Positions 32,963-40,130 of a DNA stretch of 43,106 nt are shown here, one piece after another. The translations under genes were made by a program, and so were the position numbers. The first letter of the stretch is position 1; every line of letters begins with the position of its first letter. The stretch is from a virus, in the IMG/VR virus record IMGVR_UViG_3300037993_000065, positions 1 to 43,106 of that record, one strand, 5' to 3'. The notes beneath the pieces are model-generated. The model was given only the letters and a program-made list of their open reading frames with translations, was not told where the DNA came from and made no database searches.

Positions 32963-33132
32963 TGCCAATTGAGTCCAGCAATGGATCGTATGCACGAAAA
33001 ATCACCATTTCTGACACCGAGCCAGCGAGCCGCCGTGGCTGGCAGTCGGCAACCACGGCGGGGAGGAACGCAATGCTTGAGCTATTCGTTTTCGTCGCGT
33101 TGGCACTGAAGTCTGTCATGTGGGGAACGTAG
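32962..33132 (+). CDS. Small membrane peptide (19 or 56 aa)
   Basis: Two starts are possible. ATG 32962 overlaps the previous stop and gives 56 aa (MPIESSNGSYARK...). ATG 33073 has a far better ribosome site (GGAGG at 33062-33066, 6-nt spacing) and gives a 19-aa peptide that is a single membrane helix (LELFVFVALALKSVMW). A perfect 9-bp inverted repeat (33030-33038 with 33053-33061) ends at the edge of that ribosome site. I favour the short form. It may be a lysis or membrane-acting peptide. Confidence 0.45.
   Translation: MPIESSNGSYARKITISDTEPASRRGWQSATTAGRNAMLELFVFVALALKSVMWGT
33030..33061 (+). promoter_or_regulatory. Hairpin at the ribosome site of the membrane peptide
   Basis: CCGCCGTGG and CCACGGCGG form a perfect 9-bp stem with a 14-nt loop. 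The 3' arm ends one base before GGAGG (33062-33066). Folding could restrict ribosome access or stop transcription; no T-run follows. Confidence 0.5.
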
Positions 33133-33193
33133 ACCACACCAGGCGCAAACCATCACGCACCATCAACCGCGCAGAGCGCAAAGGAGAAACATC

Positions 33194-33388
33194 GTGAACA
33201 TCGCAAACCTTACCGAAGATTTGACCGCTTGGGGCACCGCTGGCAAGAACCTGATGACCGCTATTGGGGCTGTCAAGGCCGCCATTGCATCGAAGGACAT
33301 TGAGGCAGGTATCGCGGCTGGCGAAGCCCTGCTTGTGGCGATTGAGGCCGAAGCTGCTGCGACCGAGAAGCTCGCTTCGGACTTTTAA
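33194..33388 (+). CDS. Small alanine-rich helical protein, 64 aa
   Basis: GTG 33194 has AAGGAG upstream. The product (MNIANLTEDLTAWG...) is Ala-rich and helical (AVKAAIASKDIEAGIAAGEALLVAI), weakly acidic, without a membrane segment or signal. It sits between the membrane peptide and another helical protein ahead of the endolysin. Function unknown. Confidence 0.65.
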   Translation: MNIANLTEDLTAWGTAGKNLMTAIGAVKAAIASKDIEAGIAAGEALLVAIEAEAAATEKLASDF

Positions 33389-33435
33389 CACGGAGATCGT
33401 AGAGTAACGCCGCGCAATGCACACGAAAGGACACC

Positions 33436-33846
33436 ATGAGCGAGCAGAACCCGCAGTACAGCAGCAACCCAGTCCTATCGGCCTTTGAGCACTTAGGCCA
33501 TGCAGCGCACATCGTCGAACACGCGATTGTGCATGATACCGTCGAGATCGTCGAATTCCCGGAGCGTCTTCTTGCCGTCCTCAAGGTTGGCAAGGCCGCA
33601 TACCCGAAGATTCACGCTGACCTGGTGCTGATCGAATCGACTGGCCAGACAGCGTTTGTTGACGGCGTACAGGCAATTGCTGCGAAGGGGTTGAACTGGC
33701 AGGAAGACGTGGCCACCGTTCAGGCTATCGAGGCATTCTCAGCCGCTTGGAAGCCATTCGTGGCGGACGTGGAAGCGGCCTACGCAGAGATCAACTCAGC
33801 GGCGGCAGGCGCGGCTTCGGTTGCCGTGGCCAGCACGACGCTGTAA
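33436..33846 (+). CDS. Hypothetical helical protein before the endolysin, 136 aa
   Basis: ATG 33436 has AAGGA upstream. The product (MSEQNPQYSSNPVLSAF...) has His-rich and hydrophobic helices (FEHLGHAAHIVEHAIVHDTVEIV) and an Ala-rich end. Family not recognised. It is followed by a terminator-like structure, so it is the last gene before the endolysin. Confidence 0.6.
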   Translation: MSEQNPQYSSNPVLSAFEHLGHAAHIVEHAIVHDTVEIVEFPERLLAVLKVGKAAYPKIHADLVLIESTGQTAFVDGVQAIAAKGLNWQEDVATVQAIEAFSAAWKPFVADVEAAYAEINSAAAGAASVAVASTTL

Positions 33847-33850
33847 CGAG

Positions 33851-33911
33851 GTTGCGCTCTGGGGAGGCGCAACGAGGGTAGACTGGGGAGGCTTCGGTCT
33901 CCCCGATTTTT
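33851..33911 (+). terminator. Tandem hairpins with UUCG-loop terminator before the endolysin gene
   Basis: The second hairpin pairs GGGGAGGC (33885-33892) with GTCTCCCC (33897-33904) around a UUCG loop and is followed by five T: a good intrinsic terminator. The first pairs GTTGCGC (33851-33857) with GCGCAAC (33867-33873). CTGGGGAGGC occurs in both (33859-33868 and 33883-33892), so the CTCCCC arm could pair with either copy. The endolysin ribosome site starts two bases after the T-run. This layout resembles an attenuator. Confidence 0.7.
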
Positions 33912-33927
33912 CGGGAGGAACTGAGCA

Positions 33928-34443
33928 ATGGCGACTGACTTTCAGACCTGCTACAACTGGACGATGGGCTTCGAGGACCGCGAACGGAAGTACGAAGCCG
34001 TGCCTGATCCTGGCGGTAGCGCAATCAGCGGTATCAATAGCCACTACTGGCCAGCGGAATACGCTTCCATCGCAGCTATCCCACAAGCGCAACGCGGCCC
34101 CGCTGTCGAGAACTTCTATCTCTGCAAGATGTGGAAGCCAATCATCGCGCAACTGAACGATGTGGAGATCGGCAAGCGGTACTTCGACTCGATTGTGAAT
34201 CTTGGAGATGAAGAGGCGACGCTGCTGCTGCAACGGGCAATCGTGGCCCTAGGTTACTCAGAAACAGGCACGGTGCGCGTGGATGGGGTAATCGGACCCT
34301 TGACGGTTGCGGCGGCAAATGAGGCTATTCCTGATCGTTTGGTGACGATGTTCAAGGAGCTTCGTGCCGCGCATTATCTGGAGAACAAGGCGAGACTTCC
34401 GCAGAGCGTGGTCAATGAGTTGGTTGCGAGGGCGAGGGCTTGA
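33928..34443 (+). CDS. Endolysin, GH108-type muramidase with peptidoglycan-binding C-terminus
   Basis: The 171-aa protein would cleave cell-wall glycan at lysis. The N-terminal part (WTMGFEDRERKYEAVPDPGG) fits the GH108 entry with the catalytic Glu near residue 16 and the conserved DPGG. GINSHYWPAEY and FYLCKMWKP follow. The C-terminal VDGVIGPLTVAAANEA is the family's binding-domain signature. There is no signal peptide, so a holin is needed for release. ATG 33928 has GGGAGG upstream, directly behind the terminator at 33885-33911, suggesting gated expression. Confidence 0.85.
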   Translation: MATDFQTCYNWTMGFEDRERKYEAVPDPGGSAISGINSHYWPAEYASIAAIPQAQRGPAVENFYLCKMWKPIIAQLNDVEIGKRYFDSIVNLGDEEATLLLQRAIVALGYSETGTVRVDGVIGPLTVAAANEAIPDRLVTMFKELRAAHYLENKARLPQSVVNELVARARA

Positions 34444-34562
34444 CATCCTCCCCACTGCTCCGCGTTGTACGACCTGGCTGCTTCGACCAGCGCATCCGTG
34501 CGAATGTTGTTTTCCTTCTCCTGGCTGACCGTAGGGGCAAGCAAAGGTAGCTTCGGGGTCAT
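34374..34562 (-). CDS. Possible small protein convergent with the endolysin, 62 aa
   Basis: ATG 34562 follows a seven-codon mini-frame that starts at the ribosome site downstream of the ribbon-helix-helix gene (GGAGG) and ends TTATGA over this start. The product (MTPKLPLLAPTVSQEKEN...) is polar at first. Its last 20 or so residues are antisense to the endolysin 3' end. Coupling suggests it may be translated; evidence is modest. Confidence 0.35.
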   Translation of the reverse strand: MTPKLPLLAPTVSQEKENNIRTDALVEAARSYNAEQWGGCQALALATNSLTTLCGSLALFSR

Positions 34563-34578
34563 AAAATCGGTTTCTCTC

Positions 34579-34773
34579 TCATACTTCCTCCGTAGTCCGG
34601 TGCCCCATCTTCGCTTCGGCTTGTCCTTCAGCAATGCGAATTGATGCACGAATAACCCCGGTAGTGCCAAGCTTTCCGTACTTTGGTTGCAGCTTCTTTG
34701 CCACACGGCGGATGACTTGCTTGTCGTCTGCGGTGAGCACAATAGACGTGTGCGATGGTGCTTGTTTAGCCAT
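34579..34773 (-). CDS. Ribbon-helix-helix-like regulator, 64 aa
   Basis: The product starts MAKQAPSHTSIVLTADDKQV: a short strand (TSIVLT) followed by a helix, a turn (GKLGTTG) and a second helix (VIRASIRIAEGQAEA), the layout of Arc/MetJ repressors. ATG 34773 lies 6 nt after its -10 box, with no ribosome site. The gene faces the early operon across a 70-bp region with two mirrored promoters and the inverted repeat TGTCAAG/CTTGACA. It probably represses itself and the early DNA-metabolism operon. Confidence 0.65.
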   Translation of the reverse strand: MAKQAPSHTSIVLTADDKQVIRRVAKKLQPKYGKLGTTGVIRASIRIAEGQAEAKMGHRTTEEV

Positions 34774-34779
34774 GTATAA

Positions 34780-34808
34780 AAAGTACCACGCGGCATTATT
34801 TATGTCAA
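34780..34808 (-). promoter_or_regulatory. Promoter of the ribbon-helix-helix gene
   Basis: On the minus strand TTGACA (34803-34808), a 17-bp spacer, TACTTT (34780-34785), 6 nt, then ATG 34773. It mirrors the promoter at 34824-34852. Confidence 0.8.
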
Positions 34809-34823
34809 GCGGTAAAATATGCC

Positions 34824-34852
34824 TTGACAAGTTTCGTGAACATCTGTACTGT
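34824..34852 (+). promoter_or_regulatory. Promoter of the early DNA-metabolism operon
   Basis: TTGACA (34824-34829), a 17-bp spacer, TACTGT (34847-34852), 6 nt, then ATG 34859. The -35 boxes of this and the opposing promoter form the arms of TGTCAAG...CTTGACA (34803-34829), so one bound repressor could block both. Confidence 0.8.
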
Positions 34853-34858
34853 TGAGGC

Positions 34859-35218
34859 ATGGAGGAAACACCAATGCCAACAGCACACGAATCATCGCTC
34901 GAACTTCGCCGCCTCGCGGATGCACTTGACAGCAACCCGGATATGATTATCGCTCGTCCCATAATCTATCTCGGATACAACTATGGTTTAGGAGGCGGGA
35001 AAGATGGATTTCTGAATTTTGCAAAGGTCATGCCGCGCCCCTTTGACAAGGTTTACGGTGCTACTGAGCTTGAACTGAGAATTCAGACAGATGCTATCCA
35101 TATTACAGCGTGCATCAATCGTGACAAGGTATGCAGAATTGTCACCCCTGCCCAACCAGCGCAGTACGAATGCGAACCGCTGTTTTCGGATTCCGAAGAA
35201 GAGGGGGTGACGGCATGA
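34859..35218 (+). CDS. First protein of the early operon, hypothetical, 119 aa
   Basis: ATG 34859 coincides with the predicted RNA start. A second ATG at 34874 has GGAGG upstream inside the first codons, so the true start may be there (114 aa). The product (MEETPMPTAHESS...) has a helical LELRRLADALDSN, a Gly-rich middle and VYGATELELRIQTDAIHITACINR. Family not recognised. It overlaps the annealing-protein gene by 4 nt (ATGA). Confidence 0.7.
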   Translation: MEETPMPTAHESSLELRRLADALDSNPDMIIARPIIYLGYNYGLGGGKDGFLNFAKVMPRPFDKVYGATELELRIQTDAIHITACINRDKVCRIVTPAQPAQYECEPLFSDSEEEGVTA

Positions 35219-35985
35219 CCGACAACGCACTACAGCGCACATCACCAACAGGCATGGAGCTGCTGGCTGAAATCTCTCGCCGCACAGATTGCACTCCAGA
35301 AGTTGCAATGGCAGTCGCCAAAGCTGGAGTCGATCTGCAAATTAAGATGGTGGAATTTGATTGGAAGCGCGAGGAGCGGCAGGCGAAGATTGATTTTGAT
35401 GAGGCACTAAACGAATGCCAGTCGAAAATAGGCCGCATCGCTCCGAATCAGAATCGCACCGATACTCACTCGTGGTGGGCAGATTACGCGCAACTAGACC
35501 GCACTGTGCGCCCCATCTACACGGCTGCGGGATTTTCAATCGCATACTCGGAGGTTCAATCGCTCGCTCCGGGGAAAGTTCGCACCAGGGCGGAACTGTC
35601 GCGTGGCGGCGTGTCGAAGGAGTATTTTTCCGAGATCACACCGTCTACGGTAGGGCCAAAAGGCAAGGAAATGGCTACAGCCACGGATGCCGACGCAATC
35701 GCTCTATCCAGAAACAAGCGGTATCTGCTGCTGTCCATTTTTAACATAGCCGTGGGAATTGACAAGATCGAGAAAGAGGGAATTCCTAGCGATGGTAAGG
35801 CTATGCAGGGCTTGGACCTATGTCTTGAAGACCTCAAGAAAGCCAATACGGTAGCTGAGGCTAAGGCTATCTGGCACAAAGGTGTAGCCGCAGCCAAAGA
35901 AGCGAAAGACGCAACCGCTATCGGCAATATTCATCTTGCATTCGGGGAAGCCAGCACACGAATCAATGGGGAGGAGTCCAAGTGA
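35215..35985 (+). CDS. erf: ERF-family single-strand annealing protein
   Basis: The 256-aa product anneals complementary strands in phage recombination. ERF features are WWADYAQLDRTVRPIYTAAGFS (about residues 80-100) and ATATDADAIALSRNKRYLLLSIFNIA (about 155-180), the equivalent of the conserved 'a-l-t-Y-a-r-R-Y' segment. ATG 35215 overlaps the upstream stop; the frame from 35131 is an extension. It is coupled to a lambda-exo-like nuclease gene, forming the usual two-part recombination system. Confidence 0.85.
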   Translation: MTDNALQRTSPTGMELLAEISRRTDCTPEVAMAVAKAGVDLQIKMVEFDWKREERQAKIDFDEALNECQSKIGRIAPNQNRTDTHSWWADYAQLDRTVRPIYTAAGFSIAYSEVQSLAPGKVRTRAELSRGGVSKEYFSEITPSTVGPKGKEMATATDADAIALSRNKRYLLLSIFNIAVGIDKIEKEGIPSDGKAMQGLDLCLEDLKKANTVAEAKAIWHKGVAAAKEAKDATAIGNIHLAFGEASTRINGEESK

Positions 35986-36782
35986 GAATAGTTTGCAACG
36001 AGCAGCACACGAGGGAATGGCACAAGGCCAAACTGGGGATTGTCTCTGCGTCTCAGGTATGGAGGGCGATGGATGTACTAAAGGTGAAGTCAAAGAACGG
36101 TTCTTCCGGTGATCCATCCTCAGAGCAATTGAAATACCGCGACGAATTGGCGATGGAGATTCTTAGCGGTGCTCCAGTCGAGCATTGGGTAAGCCCAGAG
36201 ATGGACGCTGGCACGGCACTGGAACCGAAAGCGCGTCAGGAATACATCTTTCGCAACGATTGCCCTGAGTTGGCGTGGCAGACGGGATTCGTACTGCATC
36301 CGACGATGGACCGACTTGGAGCAAGCCCCGATCTGCTCATCAAGCCGAATCTGGGGGCTGAATTCAAATGCCCCAAGCTGCACACACATCTTGGGTATTT
36401 GTTTGCCTACGCGAAAGCGATAGCCCCTCAATTCAGCGCAGATGAGGAACTGATTCGCGCTCCTCTGACCGGAAACGAATTGGCCGAAGCTGTGATTCCT
36501 GAGAAATATCTCTTACAGGCTCATACGGTTATAGCTTGCTGCGAGTTGGATGCACTGGATTGGGTCAGCTACTATCCGAGTGATTCGGATATTGGCGACG
36601 ATCTGCGCGACGGCAAACCGTGGCTCCTGCGCCCGGATATTCCCGACGAGATAAAATATCTCCAGATTCGAGTCGAGCGCGATGAGAAGAAGATCGCGGA
36701 GATTGAAGATAAGGTAGAGGTCTTCAATGAGCGTCTCTTGGAATACTTGGACACGATGAAATCAATCCTATGCAAACGGTAG
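35982..36782 (+). CDS. YqaJ/lambda-exonuclease-type recombination nuclease
   Basis: The 266-aa product has the PD-(D/E)XK core: LGIVSASQVWRAM near the N-terminus, AGTALEPKARQEY as motif I, GASPDLLI with the metal-binding Asp, and GAEFKCP with the E-x-K. It would resect DNA ends for the ERF partner. The C-terminus is a charged coiled coil (VERDEKKIAEIEDKVEVF). The start is GTG 35982, overlapping the previous stop, with GGAGGAG upstream. Confidence 0.88.
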   Translation: MRIVCNEQHTREWHKAKLGIVSASQVWRAMDVLKVKSKNGSSGDPSSEQLKYRDELAMEILSGAPVEHWVSPEMDAGTALEPKARQEYIFRNDCPELAWQTGFVLHPTMDRLGASPDLLIKPNLGAEFKCPKLHTHLGYLFAYAKAIAPQFSADEELIRAPLTGNELAEAVIPEKYLLQAHTVIACCELDALDWVSYYPSDSDIGDDLRDGKPWLLRPDIPDEIKYLQIRVERDEKKIAEIEDKVEVFNERLLEYLDTMKSILCKR

Positions 36783-36822
36783 CGCGGCGCGGCTTGCCGC
36801 CTACTCAATGGAGCATAATGCC

Positions 36823-37242
36823 ATGACCGAAAACGAGATCGCTTGGGCGGCCATCCTTGAGGTCATCCCCAATGTCGAAGTCTGGAACCGAAATCTCAGT
36901 GAGTTCAAGCGACTCACTGAGAAGTACGGTCCTGAATGCAGGGAGTTCATTCTGGCCGAAGCTGAACGTCGTGGATACCTTTGGAGCGCAGATTCCAAGT
37001 GTTATGTACATCCGTGGCGGATGATCGCATGCAACCACCCTGTACGACTGATGGGAGTTGGTTGGCGATCCGGCCAACTGGCTTGCGTTTTCAACTCAAA
37101 GAGCGGCCCGGTGCGATACGAGTCTGAGAGTCACGAAATTGAGGCGCAGACGGCGCAAAAGTTAGTAAACTCGCTCTATTGCGACTCTCTGTACAAGAAG
37201 TTGATTATTGACAAGGACGTGAAAATGGTGAGGGTTAGATGA
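36823..37242 (+). CDS. Hypothetical protein between recombination and helicase genes, 139 aa
   Basis: ATG 36823 has GGAG 9 nt upstream and is preferred; ATG 36808 would add five residues. The product (MTENEIAWAAILEVIP...) has a helical N-terminus and a basic mixed C-terminal half. Family not recognised. It ends in an ATGA overlap with the helicase gene, so a replication role is plausible. Confidence 0.65.
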   Translation: MTENEIAWAAILEVIPNVEVWNRNLSEFKRLTEKYGPECREFILAEAERRGYLWSADSKCYVHPWRMIACNHPVRLMGVGWRSGQLACVFNSKSGPVRYESESHEIEAQTAQKLVNSLYCDSLYKKLIIDKDVKMVRVR

Positions 37243-38807
37243 ATTTACCTTTATTCGTTGACAAGGACATAAATTTGTTCCCGATGCGCTTCTATCAGGA
37301 ACCTTGCATTTCTGAATTCAGGCAGGGAATCAAGGAGGGGCACCTTCATTCAATCGGTCAGGCTCCGTGCAGATTTGGTAAGACGGTGGTGTCTGCCCAC
37401 CTCCTTTACGGGGCGCTGATAAAGGGAAGCCGATGCCTTTTCGCTACCCCCCGCATCTCGCTTGTAGAGCAAACTTTGGATTCATTTGAGGCTCAAGGGT
37501 TGAGAGATATAGGGGTTATGCAAGCGAACCATTACCGCACAGATATGAATGCACAGCTTCAAATTGCCTGTTTTGACACGCTTTACAAGAGGGATTCGGG
37601 TAATTTTGACGTGGTGATTCTGGACGAGGTTCATTTGTGCGATGCTCGGATGTGGGAGCTTAAGAAGAAATGGAAAATCGTCTTAGGATGGACAGCTACC
37701 CCCTGGACTAAGGGTCTTGGCTTGCATTTCAGCAAGCTGCACACATTCGCTACCATTCCGCAGATGATCGGATATAACGCTATTGATAGGACTATAGGAC
37801 TTGTTCCAGGTCGGGGAATCGGGCCACGCGCCGACCTTATCGCGGGAGTGGAGAAGATACGCAAGAACGATGCGGGGGAATTCGTAGAAACAGACGCTTG
37901 CGCTTTCATGGACCGAGACGCGGTGATCGCTGATGAGGTTGACACATGGCTCCGCACGCGCCAAGAAGGTAAGCATCCTGGTGATAGGACGTTTCACTTT
38001 ATCCGGCGCAGAGCGAGTGCTAAAGCTCGGATGGAACGATTTGCAGCAGCAGGCGTGCAAGTGGAATACATTGATGCATTCACGGACGACAGGAGTCCGA
38101 TCTTCGAGCGATTTCGTAGGCGGCAAACGAAGGTGATTTTGAGTGTGGGCTGTCTCTCCACCGGGGTAGATGCAGACGTGCGCTGCATAATCGACGCTGC
38201 ACCGTCAAACTCAGAATCGACCATCGTCCAGAAACTTATGCGCGGGGGAACCCCGGCGGAGGGCAAGGAATACTACTGGCTGAACGACCATGCAGGCAAC
38301 GCGAATCGGTTCGGATGGTACGAAGACATTTTCCACGACAAGCTCGACACGACACCTCCACACGTCAAGGGATGCGCCTACCAGCAGGAAGAGGCCCCAC
38401 CGACCGAGAAGAAGCAGAAGGATTGCCCGGTTTGCCGCTCATTTCTCCGGCGCGGCGCGTTATCCTGCTCCAACTGTGGCCACCAGGTCGTCGAGGATAC
38501 AACTGTTGTGGTACAAGGCGAACTCGGAGAGCTTGTTCCGCAGAAGAAGGAGAAGAAGGAGAAGAAGGAGAAGAAGCGCGAATACACGATGCAGGAGAAG
38601 TCTCAGTGGATGGGTGGCTTCATGTGGCTAGCGAGAGAGTGCGGCTATTCGGAAGGATGGGCAAGTTGGCGTTATAAGGAAAAGTTTGGATGCTGGCCCC
38701 AGAGCGTTGACCGAACGCCGAGACCTCCATCTTTTGAATGCAAACAGTTTGATCGACATTGCCGGATAAAACACGCGAAGGCGCAGGGAAAAGAACGGGA
38801 CAAATAG
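37239..38807 (+). CDS. SF2 DEAD/DEAH-type helicase with C-terminal zinc finger
   Basis: The 522-aa enzyme shows Walker A APCRFGKTV (about 42-50), DEVH (about 129-132), WTATPW (about 151-156), a motif V-like CLSTGVDAD (about 305) and a motif VI-like QKLMRGG (about 331). It probably unwinds DNA or branched intermediates. A zinc finger follows (CPVC, ten residues, CSNC, about 396-413). A Lys/Glu stretch (KKEKKEKKEKK) made by a 9-bp GAAGAAGGA repeat comes next, then a basic tail. It is the main motor in the early operon. Confidence 0.88.
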   Translation: MNLPLFVDKDINLFPMRFYQEPCISEFRQGIKEGHLHSIGQAPCRFGKTVVSAHLLYGALIKGSRCLFATPRISLVEQTLDSFEAQGLRDIGVMQANHYRTDMNAQLQIACFDTLYKRDSGNFDVVILDEVHLCDARMWELKKKWKIVLGWTATPWTKGLGLHFSKLHTFATIPQMIGYNAIDRTIGLVPGRGIGPRADLIAGVEKIRKNDAGEFVETDACAFMDRDAVIADEVDTWLRTRQEGKHPGDRTFHFIRRRASAKARMERFAAAGVQVEYIDAFTDDRSPIFERFRRRQTKVILSVGCLSTGVDADVRCIIDAAPSNSESTIVQKLMRGGTPAEGKEYYWLNDHAGNANRFGWYEDIFHDKLDTTPPHVKGCAYQQEEAPPTEKKQKDCPVCRSFLRRGALSCSNCGHQVVEDTTVVVQGELGELVPQKKEKKEKKEKKREYTMQEKSQWMGGFMWLARECGYSEGWASWRYKEKFGCWPQSVDRTPRPPSFECKQFDRHCRIKHAKAQGKERDK

Positions 38808-38826
38808 ATGAAGGAGGCAACAGAAA

Positions 38827-39372
38827 GTGAGCCAACCCACGCGTGACAAGAAAAGCAAGCTGGGCGATCTATACTCCATTCTGCGTGGCATGATACGAGA
38901 AGAGATCGACCAAACGCCGGGTTTTCGAGAACTTACCGGGGAATCGAAACTTCCGGCAAACGTCTATGCCGAAAAGACCATTCTTGGTGCGATCCTGCTC
39001 GATAATGCGGCGCACTCCGAGGTTGCCGAGAAAATCGTAGCGGACGAATTCTCGCTCGATTCGCATCGGCGCATATTCGTTGCAATGTGTGCCCTGAAAA
39101 AAGAAGTAAGGCCGATTGATCTGATTACGCTGCAAGAGCATATGGGAACCGGCATTAAGGAGATCGGCGGAGCGGCATATCTTTTCAGCCTGACTGAGGG
39201 CCTGCCGCGTCGCCCGGTCATCGAAGAGTACATCCGCATCGTGCAAGAAAAGGCAAAATTGAGGCGTATCATGGCTGGATGTATCGAGGCAATCAAGAAG
39301 TGCCAGCAGCAGCAAGAAACGGCTGCGGAGATCGTTAAGCAGTTGGGTATCGCCGTGAAAGGGATCAAATGA
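38827..39372 (+). CDS. Stand-alone DnaB N-terminal domain protein, 181 aa
   Basis: The start is GTG 38827, with AAGGAGG 9 nt upstream. Residues about 44-150 match the DnaB N-terminal domain (YAEKTILGAILLDNAA, FSLDSHRRIFVAMCAL, PIDLITLQEHM, GGAAYLFSLTEG). The RecA-like motor that should follow is absent; the protein ends with a helical Gln-rich tail. It may recruit host primase or host DnaB to phage DNA, or inhibit the host helicase. It is not a degraded end: the next gene overlaps its stop in the normal way. Confidence 0.8.
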   Translation: MSQPTRDKKSKLGDLYSILRGMIREEIDQTPGFRELTGESKLPANVYAEKTILGAILLDNAAHSEVAEKIVADEFSLDSHRRIFVAMCALKKEVRPIDLITLQEHMGTGIKEIGGAAYLFSLTEGLPRRPVIEEYIRIVQEKAKLRRIMAGCIEAIKKCQQQQETAAEIVKQLGIAVKGIK

Positions 39373-39692
39373 AGCGTTCACCGATCCGAGCAAAACGACC
39401 AGGCACCCGGCGCGGCGAGTTGACTCCAGCCGAGAAGGAAGCAGTGCGCCGCATGGCCTACGACCGGGCACGGGGCCGCTGCGAGCTAGATGCCCACCTG
39501 CACTGCTGCGGCGGCGTGGTGCTACCGTGGGGCGGCGGCCACCTCGTCCACCTGCGGAGCAAGCGGAGGTTTGGCTGGGGAGAAAATAACGTAGCATGGG
39601 GGTGCCCACATGGGCATTTAGACCTGAACCACACCAAAGGCATTCCGCTGCCAAAGACGTATGATGAACTGAAGGGGGTGAAGAATGGGTGA
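39369..39692 (+). CDS. HNH-like nuclease protein, 107 aa
   Basis: The very basic N-terminus (MKRSPIRAKRPGTRRG) precedes a Cys/His domain (ARGRCELDAHLHCCGG, GGHLVHLRSKRRFG, NNVAWGCPHGHLDLNH). It resembles HNH endonucleases or NinG-like proteins, although the usual H-H-I core is altered to HLVHL. It may process recombination intermediates. ATG overlaps the upstream stop (ATGA). Confidence 0.65.
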   Translation: MKRSPIRAKRPGTRRGELTPAEKEAVRRMAYDRARGRCELDAHLHCCGGVVLPWGGGHLVHLRSKRRFGWGENNVAWGCPHGHLDLNHTKGIPLPKTYDELKGVKNG

Positions 39693-39729
39693 CTTCGTCA
39701 AGGAAACCATCATCGAACGGGAACGATAA
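39685..39729 (+). CDS. Possible 14-aa coupled peptide
   Basis: ATG 39685 lies inside the end of the HNH-like gene, with GGGGGTG just upstream, and encodes MGDFVKETIIERER. The good ribosome site argues for translation, but the size makes it uncertain. Confidence 0.25.
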   Translation: MGDFVKETIIERER

Positions 39730-39783
39730 GCGTGAGCGCATCTGGTTCAACAAATCCTGTTTAATCTCGAAAGGACTTTTCGC

Positions 39784-39876
39784 ATGAGCCAGCCAACGTA
39801 CACTGTAGCGCAACTGGTGGCGCAGATTCAGAAGAAGCTCAAGGAATTCCGGGAAGCGAAAGAGGCGAAAAAGTGA
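39784..39876 (+). CDS. 30-aa basic helical microprotein
   Basis: ATG 39784 has AAGGA 8 nt upstream. The product (MSQPTYTVAQLVAQIQ...) is one amphipathic, Lys-rich helix. Its stop overlaps the GTG of the next gene. Unknown function; it could be a small binding partner for another early protein. Confidence 0.5.
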   Translation: MSQPTYTVAQLVAQIQKKLKEFREAKEAKK

Positions 39877-40130
39877 GCATGAAGGGATTTGAAAGAAAGC
39901 GTCCGCAATATGCCAACAGTGCCGAAGAATGCAGGGATAGAGGTTTTAAGGTTGGAGATAAGCTGGTAGGCGACGAAGGCTACGGCCCTACGGTGATCCA
40001 ACTGGATTATGTTGGCAGAACGCGCATTCTAGCCACGGAAATCAGCCACAACGGAGAACCTCGGCCTACTGCGACCCAAGAAGACACATGGAGTTTAATG
40101 TGCCGAGACTGGGAGTTAGTGCAGCTATGA
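39873..40130 (+). CDS. Hypothetical early protein, 85 aa
   Basis: GTG 39873 overlaps the previous stop (GTGA), with AGAGG upstream; ATG 39879 is an alternative. The product (MSMKGFERKRPQYANS...) contains a beta-rich middle (YGPTVIQLDYVGRTRILATEI), possibly a small SH3-like fold. It overlaps the nuclease gene by 4 nt. Confidence 0.6.
   Translation: MSMKGFERKRPQYANSAEECRDRGFKVGDKLVGDEGYGPTVIQLDYVGRTRILATEISHNGEPRPTATQEDTWSLMCRDWELVQL

Noticed and set aside
38541-38579. GAAGAAGGA tandem repeat as a regulatory element
   Set aside because: It is in frame and simply encodes the Lys/Glu linker of the helicase.
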